Shown here one piece after another: positions 60,331-64,000 of a DNA stretch of 64,000 bases. The notes under the pieces were generated by a model. It saw nothing but the letters and a program-made list of their open reading frames with translations, did no database searches and had not been told where the DNA came from. Origin of the DNA: Pseudoruegeria sp. SHC-113 (GTDB lineage: Bacteria; Pseudomonadota; Alphaproteobacteria; Rhodobacterales; Rhodobacteraceae). Every line of letters starts with the position of its first letter. Position 1 is the first letter of the stretch. The stretch is taken from positions 682,001-746,000 of the forward strand of contig NZ_JAHUBR010000001.1 in assembly GCF_025376885.1 (NCBI RefSeq), written 5' to 3'. A program made the position numbers and the translations under genes.

Positions 60331-61566
60331 TTAGGCCGGTGCCGCAGGGTTGGCGGGCTGCGCGCCGAAGTGCTTGCGGTTCAGCCCGATCAGCAGCGCG
60401 ATCATGGCGATCTGGAAGGCCACGGCGACGCCGGAGAGCGCCCAGTAGGCAAGGCCGAATTTCGCGATCAGCCCGCTCGCCACCAGCCCCTTGTTGATCC
60501 AGAACTGCAGCAGAACGCTCATCGCCACACCGGGGCAGACCAGCGCATAGGAGCCGGGCGAGGCCTCCGCCCCCCAGAGGAAGCGCGCGCCGTAACCTTG
60601 GCGCGCCAGCACCATCAGCCCGAGCAGTCCGAAGAGGATCTGGACAGAGAGGAACCGCGTCAGGCTCATCAGCGTGTCGGCTGGGGCGGTGTGGCCGCCA
60701 AAGAGGCTGTGCAGCCCGTGGCCCTGCCGCAGAGTGAGGATGGCAAGGATCGTCATCAGCGGGATCAGGATCATCAACGTCGGGGCGGTCTCCTGCGCGG
60801 CGCCGTGCTCCATCATGGCGCGCAGGCCAAGGATCATCGCGAGCCCTGCGATCAGCGCGGCGGTGATCAGGAAGAAGGTCGAGAAGATCAGGCTCAGACC
60901 GGCGGTGAGCGTCAGTTGGCTCATCGCGGCCGGGGCGGCCATGCCGACACCGATCATGGCGAAGCCGAAGGCGGGCAGGATCTGGGCGAAGGAGTTGTTC
61001 TTACTGCAGTCAAAGCCGCCGTGCACCAGCACCCGGCCCAGAAAACCGCCCAGCAAGCGGAAGGCCAGCACGCCAATGGCCAAAAAGCCGGCCATCGCCA
61101 GCGGGAAGAGGTATTCCACCACGCCCCAGAGGCCGGGCACGAAGACGAGGCCGAGGATGAACAGCATGTTCACCGACATCGCCAGCGCCAGCGGCAGCGC
61201 CATCAGCTGGCTTTCGGCATTGCTCGCGCGGAGGGCCTTGCCCCGCTCGGACGACAGAAAGGGTTTGAGCCGGGAGAGGTTCCAGGCCAGCGCGCGCAGG
61301 TTCAGCACGGCAAAGCCCGCAATGCCAAAGAGCGCGATCAGAATCATGCCTTGCAGGGCAGGCGTGCCCGACAGGAAAGCCGCCTGTATGTCGCCAAACA
61401 CCGGTACCGGGCGGCCCACATGCGGGATCCAGAACATCAGGTACATGAAGAAGGTCACCGCAAGGCCCCCGGCCCCGACAGAGGCGAGGAAATACTGCGG
61501 TGCGTATGTCTCGGAGGGGCGGGGCGGCACGGCGGGGCCTTGGGGAAGGGCAGATGTCTTGCGCAT
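60331..61566 (-). CDS. Multi-spanning membrane protein, TsoY/SLAC1-like (tentative)
   Basis: 411 residues with about ten or eleven hydrophobic helices. QYFLASVGAGGLAVTFFMYLMFWIPH begins the first; GGFDCSKNNSFAQILPAF near residue 205 contains a Cys-Ser-Lys-Asn-Asn motif between helices that may be the active or ligand site. The general layout resembles the TehA/SLAC1 transporters and, from memory, the TsoY (seleno)protein family where the Cys position can be selenocysteine; I cannot confirm this. Start at 61566 has GGAG six bases upstream. A palindromic operator covers its promoter. Confidence 0.7.
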   Translation of the reverse strand: MRKTSALPQGPAVPPRPSETYAPQYFLASVGAGGLAVTFFMYLMFWIPHVGRPVPVFGDIQAAFLSGTPALQGMILIALFGIAGFAVLNLRALAWNLSRLKPFLSSERGKALRASNAESQLMALPLALAMSVNMLFILGLVFVPGLWGVVEYLFPLAMAGFLAIGVLAFRLLGGFLGRVLVHGGFDCSKNNSFAQILPAFGFAMIGVGMAAPAAMSQLTLTAGLSLIFSTFFLITAALIAGLAMILGLRAMMEHGAAQETAPTLMILIPLMTILAILTLRQGHGLHSLFGGHTAPADTLMSLTRFLSVQILFGLLGLMVLARQGYGARFLWGAEASPGSYALVCPGVAMSVLLQFWINKGLVASGLIAKFGLAYWALSGVAVAFQIAMIALLIGLNRKHFGAQPANPAAPA

Positions 61567-61577
61567 AGCGGGCTCCA

Positions 61578-61627
61578 TTACATTCAGAAGTTTGAATGTA
61601 ATATATGCGAGAATTTGAATATGTAAA
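61578..61627 (-). promoter_or_regulatory. Promoter with palindromic operator (ATTC-N8-GAAT)
   Basis: On the minus strand: -35 TTTACA (61627-61622), 16 bp, -10 TATATT (61605-61600), each a 5/6 match. From 61578 to 61601 runs a perfect dyad TTACATTCA-N6-TGAATGTAA overlapping the transcription start. Its core ATTC-N8-GAAT (61582-61597) equals the motif of SqrR/BigR-type ArsR repressors. A further GAATTTGAAT lies at 61611. Classical repressor geometry. Confidence 0.8.
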
Positions 61628-61688
61628 CGCGGCAATCTGGCAGCCCCGCGATTGGCGGAGCGTCCGCGCCGGGTTTCATCAAAAGCCT

Positions 61689-62180
61689 TTAGGAAACAGC
61701 GCGTTCGTAGGTGTAGGAGGTGGCACGCGTATAGCCGGGATGCGCCGTGGCGCAGGTGCGCGTGAAGCCGAGATGGGCGAAGAAGCTGTGGTTTTCCGTA
61801 AGTTCCACCCGGGTTTGCAGGCGCAGGCCCGGCAGGCCAAGCCGCGCCGCTTCCCGCGCGGCCTCGGCCAGAAGTGCCGCCGCATATCCCTTGCCGCGCG
61901 CCGTAGAGGCGACGGCGAGTTTGCCCACGTAGAGGCAATCGGTTTTCGGGGTCAGGAACAGGCAGGCCTGCGGTGCATGATCGCTGTCGCCGACCACAAG
62001 CACGCCACCCCCCGCCGCCTGCGCGGCGATGTCCTGCAGGGTGAGCCGGTGCAGCGAGGAGGGGGGATCGATCCGCCCTTCCATTCCCGCGAAAGCCTCT
62101 GACAGCAGATCCCGCAGCGCCCGACAGGCCGCTTCATCCGGCTGGGTGAGGCGGCGGGGGCGCAGGCCTGCCTCGCTCAC
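61689..62180 (-). CDS. GNAT acetyltransferase coupled to cobN
   Basis: 163 residues from a GTG at 62180 that overlaps the cobN stop by four bases (GTGA). YVGKLAVASTARGKGYAAALLAEAAREAARLGLPGLRLQTRVELTENHSFFAHLGF is the acetyl-CoA and substrate region, with the Arg-Gly-x-Gly-Tyr-Ala loop. It is a short GNAT domain with a hydrophobic middle segment (GGGVLVVGDSD). Substrate unknown. Confidence 0.85.
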   Translation of the reverse strand: MSEAGLRPRRLTQPDEAACRALRDLLSEAFAGMEGRIDPPSSLHRLTLQDIAAQAAGGGVLVVGDSDHAPQACLFLTPKTDCLYVGKLAVASTARGKGYAAALLAEAAREAARLGLPGLRLQTRVELTENHSFFAHLGFTRTCATAHPGYTRATSYTYERAVS

Positions 62181-64000
62181 GGCAGCAGCGCCGCGATCCG
62201 GGCGCGGGCGGAGTTGGAGCGCGGCTGCCAGAGGCCGCGATCGACGGCCTCCTGCAGGCGTTCGGCGATCTCTTTCAGGGCAGGCGCGTTGTGTTCTGCA
62301 ATGAAATCGCGGGTGGCTTCGTCTTCCAGAAAGGCCCCTTCCACGAGGTCGAAATGATGGCCCTTCACCGCGCCCGTGGTGGCGGCGAAGGCAAAGAGGT
62401 AATCCACCGTCGCCGCGATCTCGAAGGCGCCCTTGTAGCCGTGGCGCTTCACGCCATCGATCCACTTCGGGTTCACCACGCGGGAGCGCACGACGCGGCT
62501 GATTTCCTCGTCCAGCGTGCGGATCTGCGGGCGTTCGGGGCGGGAGTGATCGTTGTGGTAGATTGGCCGGTCGCGCCCCTGCAGCGTGGCCACAGCCGCC
62601 GCCGCGCCGCCTTCGAACTGGTAGTAATCGTCGGAGTCGAGCAGATCGTGCTCGCGGTTGTCCTGGTTCTGCACGATGGCCTCGGCTTCGCTGAGCCGCG
62701 TTTCAAAGGCGCTGCGCGCCCGCGTGCCTTCCGCGCCCTTGCCATAGGCGTAGCTGCCCCATTGCAGGTAGGCCTCGGCCAGATCGGCCTTGTCGGCCCA
62801 GAGCCGCTCGTCGATCATCGCCTGCAGCCCCGCGCCATAGGCTCCGGGTTTGGAGCCAAAGACGCGGAACGCACCGCTTTCACCTTCGGTGCGCGCGCGG
62901 GCGGCAGCCGGGTTCTGCTCGGCAGGCTCGTCCAGCGCCATCACCGCCCGCGCGGCGCTGTCGACCAGTGCGATGAGCTGCGGAAAGGCGTCGCGGAAGA
63001 AGCCGGAAACCCGCAGGGTGACATCCACGCGGGGGCGGCCCAGCACGGAGGCCGGGAGCACCTCGAAGCCTGTGACACGGCGGTTGGCGCTGTCCCACTT
63101 TGGCTTCACGCCCATCAGCGCAAGGCATTGGGCGATGTCATCGCCGCCGGTGCGCATGTTGGCGGTGCCCCAGGCGGTGAGCAGCAGGCTGCGCGGCCAG
63201 TCGCCATGCTCCTGCAGATGGCGCTCGATCAGGAGGTTGGCGGATTTCCACCCCAGTGCCCAGGCCGTGGGCGTGGGCACGGCACGGCTGTCGACCGAGT
63301 AGAAGTTGCGCCCCGTAGGCAGCACATCAAGCCGCCCGCGCGTCGGCGCGCCGGAGGGGCCGGGCGGCAGGAAGCGGCCCGAAAGCGCGGTGAGCAGGCC
63401 TGCACTTTCCTGCGGGCCGCAAGCGGCGACCATGGGCGCGACAGTCTCGCGGGCATGGGCGAGCACCTCGGCGCTCAAGGAGCCGGGGGCGTCGCCATCA
63501 CCGTCCAGTAGCAGCGCGGCGAAGAGCTCAAGCCTTTCGATGGTGTCGCCCGTGCTGCGCCAGTTGGCGCTGTCTACGTTGGCGAGGCATTCTGGGCGCG
63601 GGCCGTCCCACGGCGCGGCCATCTCGGCGGACAGCGGGTCAAAGCCAAGCGCCAGATCGTCCGCCAGTGCGCGGATCAGGGAGGCATCGGCCCCTTTGCC
63701 CGCGCCGCGCGGCACGCGCACCAGCGCCTGCACCAGATCGCGCGCCAGCCGCCCCTCCGGCGCTTGGCCGAAAATGTGCAGCCCGTCGCGGATCTGGGCT
63801 TCCTTCAACTCGCAGAGATAGGCGTCGAGCTTGGCCAGATCGCTCTCCTCATCCTCCCCGGTGAGGCCTGCATCGGCATCAAGACCGGTGGCCGAGGTCA
63901 TCGACAGGATCTCGCGTTTCAGATGGGCGATGCGGCGCGGGTCCACCCCGGCGGCCTCGTAATATTCGTCCACCAGCGCTTCGAGGTCCTTCAGCGGCCC
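62177..64000 (-). CDS. cobN: Cobaltochelatase subunit CobN, C-terminal part
   Basis: 608 codons of the C-terminal half of CobN (family about 1,200 residues); the gene runs off the right edge in frame. LPTGRNFYSVDSRAVPTPTAWALGWKSANLLIERHLQEHGDWPRSLLLTAWGTANMRTGGDDIAQCLALMG and GVKRHGYKGAFEIAATVDYLFAFAATTGAVKGHHFDLV are strongly conserved blocks. With CobS and CobT it inserts Co2+ into hydrogenobyrinate diamide in the aerobic B12 pathway. Start beyond the window; GNAT overlaps its stop. Confidence 0.97.
   Translation of the reverse strand, partial: GPLKDLEALVDEYYEAAGVDPRRIAHLKREILSMTSATGLDADAGLTGEDEESDLAKLDAYLCELKEAQIRDGLHIFGQAPEGRLARDLVQALVRVPRGAGKGADASLIRALADDLALGFDPLSAEMAAPWDGPRPECLANVDSANWRSTGDTIERLELFAALLLDGDGDAPGSLSAEVLAHARETVAPMVAACGPQESAGLLTALSGRFLPPGPSGAPTRGRLDVLPTGRNFYSVDSRAVPTPTAWALGWKSANLLIERHLQEHGDWPRSLLLTAWGTANMRTGGDDIAQCLALMGVKPKWDSANRRVTGFEVLPASVLGRPRVDVTLRVSGFFRDAFPQLIALVDSAARAVMALDEPAEQNPAAARARTEGESGAFRVFGSKPGAYGAGLQAMIDERLWADKADLAEAYLQWGSYAYGKGAEGTRARSAFETRLSEAEAIVQNQDNREHDLLDSDDYYQFEGGAAAAVATLQGRDRPIYHNDHSRPERPQIRTLDEEISRVVRSRVVNPKWIDGVKRHGYKGAFEIAATVDYLFAFAATTGAVKGHHFDLVEGAFLEDEATRDFIAEHNAPALKEIAERLQEAVDRGLWQPRSNSARARIAALLP

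Noticed and set aside
1-64000. tRNA, rRNA, CRISPR arrays, prophage, insertion sequences
   Set aside because: I looked for conserved ends, integrase/transposase motifs and direct repeats with regular spacing and found none. Very diverged cases could be missed without a search tool.

Overview
The window is a high-GC chromosomal segment with very dense coding, and its gene content points to an alphaproteobacterium of the order Rhodobacterales, probably a marine Roseobacter-type organism. The clues are DUF1467 behind methylmalonyl-CoA epimerase, paired DUF6455 proteins, DUF5665, a soxBDAG sarcosine oxidase operon, an aspartyl-tRNA synthetase with the His of the non-discriminating type, and separate MnmD and MnmC-oxidase genes. 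The species call is an inference; no rRNA or tRNA gene was found. Both ends are cut inside genes (an aminotransferase on the left, cobN on the right).

Layout. 1-5.2 kb: aminotransferase, aspS, and a DUF1800/DUF1501 pair with a Tat signal. 5.2-12.5 kb: housekeeping and accessory genes (GNAT, response regulator, mce-DUF1467, nitroreductase-EI24, an IMPACT protein, an M48 lipoprotein, a histone-deacetylase-like hydrolase). 12.6-20.1 kb: a complete Na+-translocating NADH:quinone oxidoreductase module, with nqrABCDEF on the plus strand and the maturation genes nqrM and apbE divergent on the minus strand. 20.2-24.9 kb: CBS protein, two DUF6455 proteins behind a palindrome that contains a perfect FNR-type box, small WGR and DUF1330 proteins, LysR, and a PH-like/DUF4274 protein. 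25-27.9 kb: three overlapping minus-strand genes for TadE/TadG-like envelope proteins, one with a von Willebrand A domain, without the rest of a Tad machine. 28-35 kb: glutamate-type dehydrogenase and soxBDAG. 35-39.9 kb: lepA and a patch of FkbM methyltransferase, entericidin-like lipoprotein, orphan Phd antitoxin, sulfotransferase and rhodanese. 40-45.5 kb: pnp and rpsO on the minus strand, separated by a plus-strand CBS-nhaD pair. 45.7-54.4 kb: a small RTX protein, an aromatic aminotransferase next to mercaptopyruvate sulfurtransferase, smpB, two coupled c-type cytochromes, dapA and a soluble lytic transglycosylase. 54.5-64 kb: EamA transporter, split mnmD/mnmC2, a mesaconyl-type hydratase, FMN reductase, cobO, a GFA protein, a membrane protein under a striking palindromic operator, GNAT and the C-terminal part of cobN.

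Themes. Sodium bioenergetics is represented twice (NQR as a sodium pump, NhaD as an antiporter). Sulfur and thiol chemistry recurs: a transaminase-sulfurtransferase pair that could turn cysteine into sulfane sulfur, a further rhodanese, and a membrane protein whose promoter carries an ATTC-N8-GAAT dyad like that bound by SqrR/BigR persulfide sensors. Several dispersed intergenic elements recur: a REP-like GC palindrome with a G-rich tail in two inverted copies, and a motif built around GATATTT and GAACAAAG. No CRISPR array, prophage or insertion sequence was seen.
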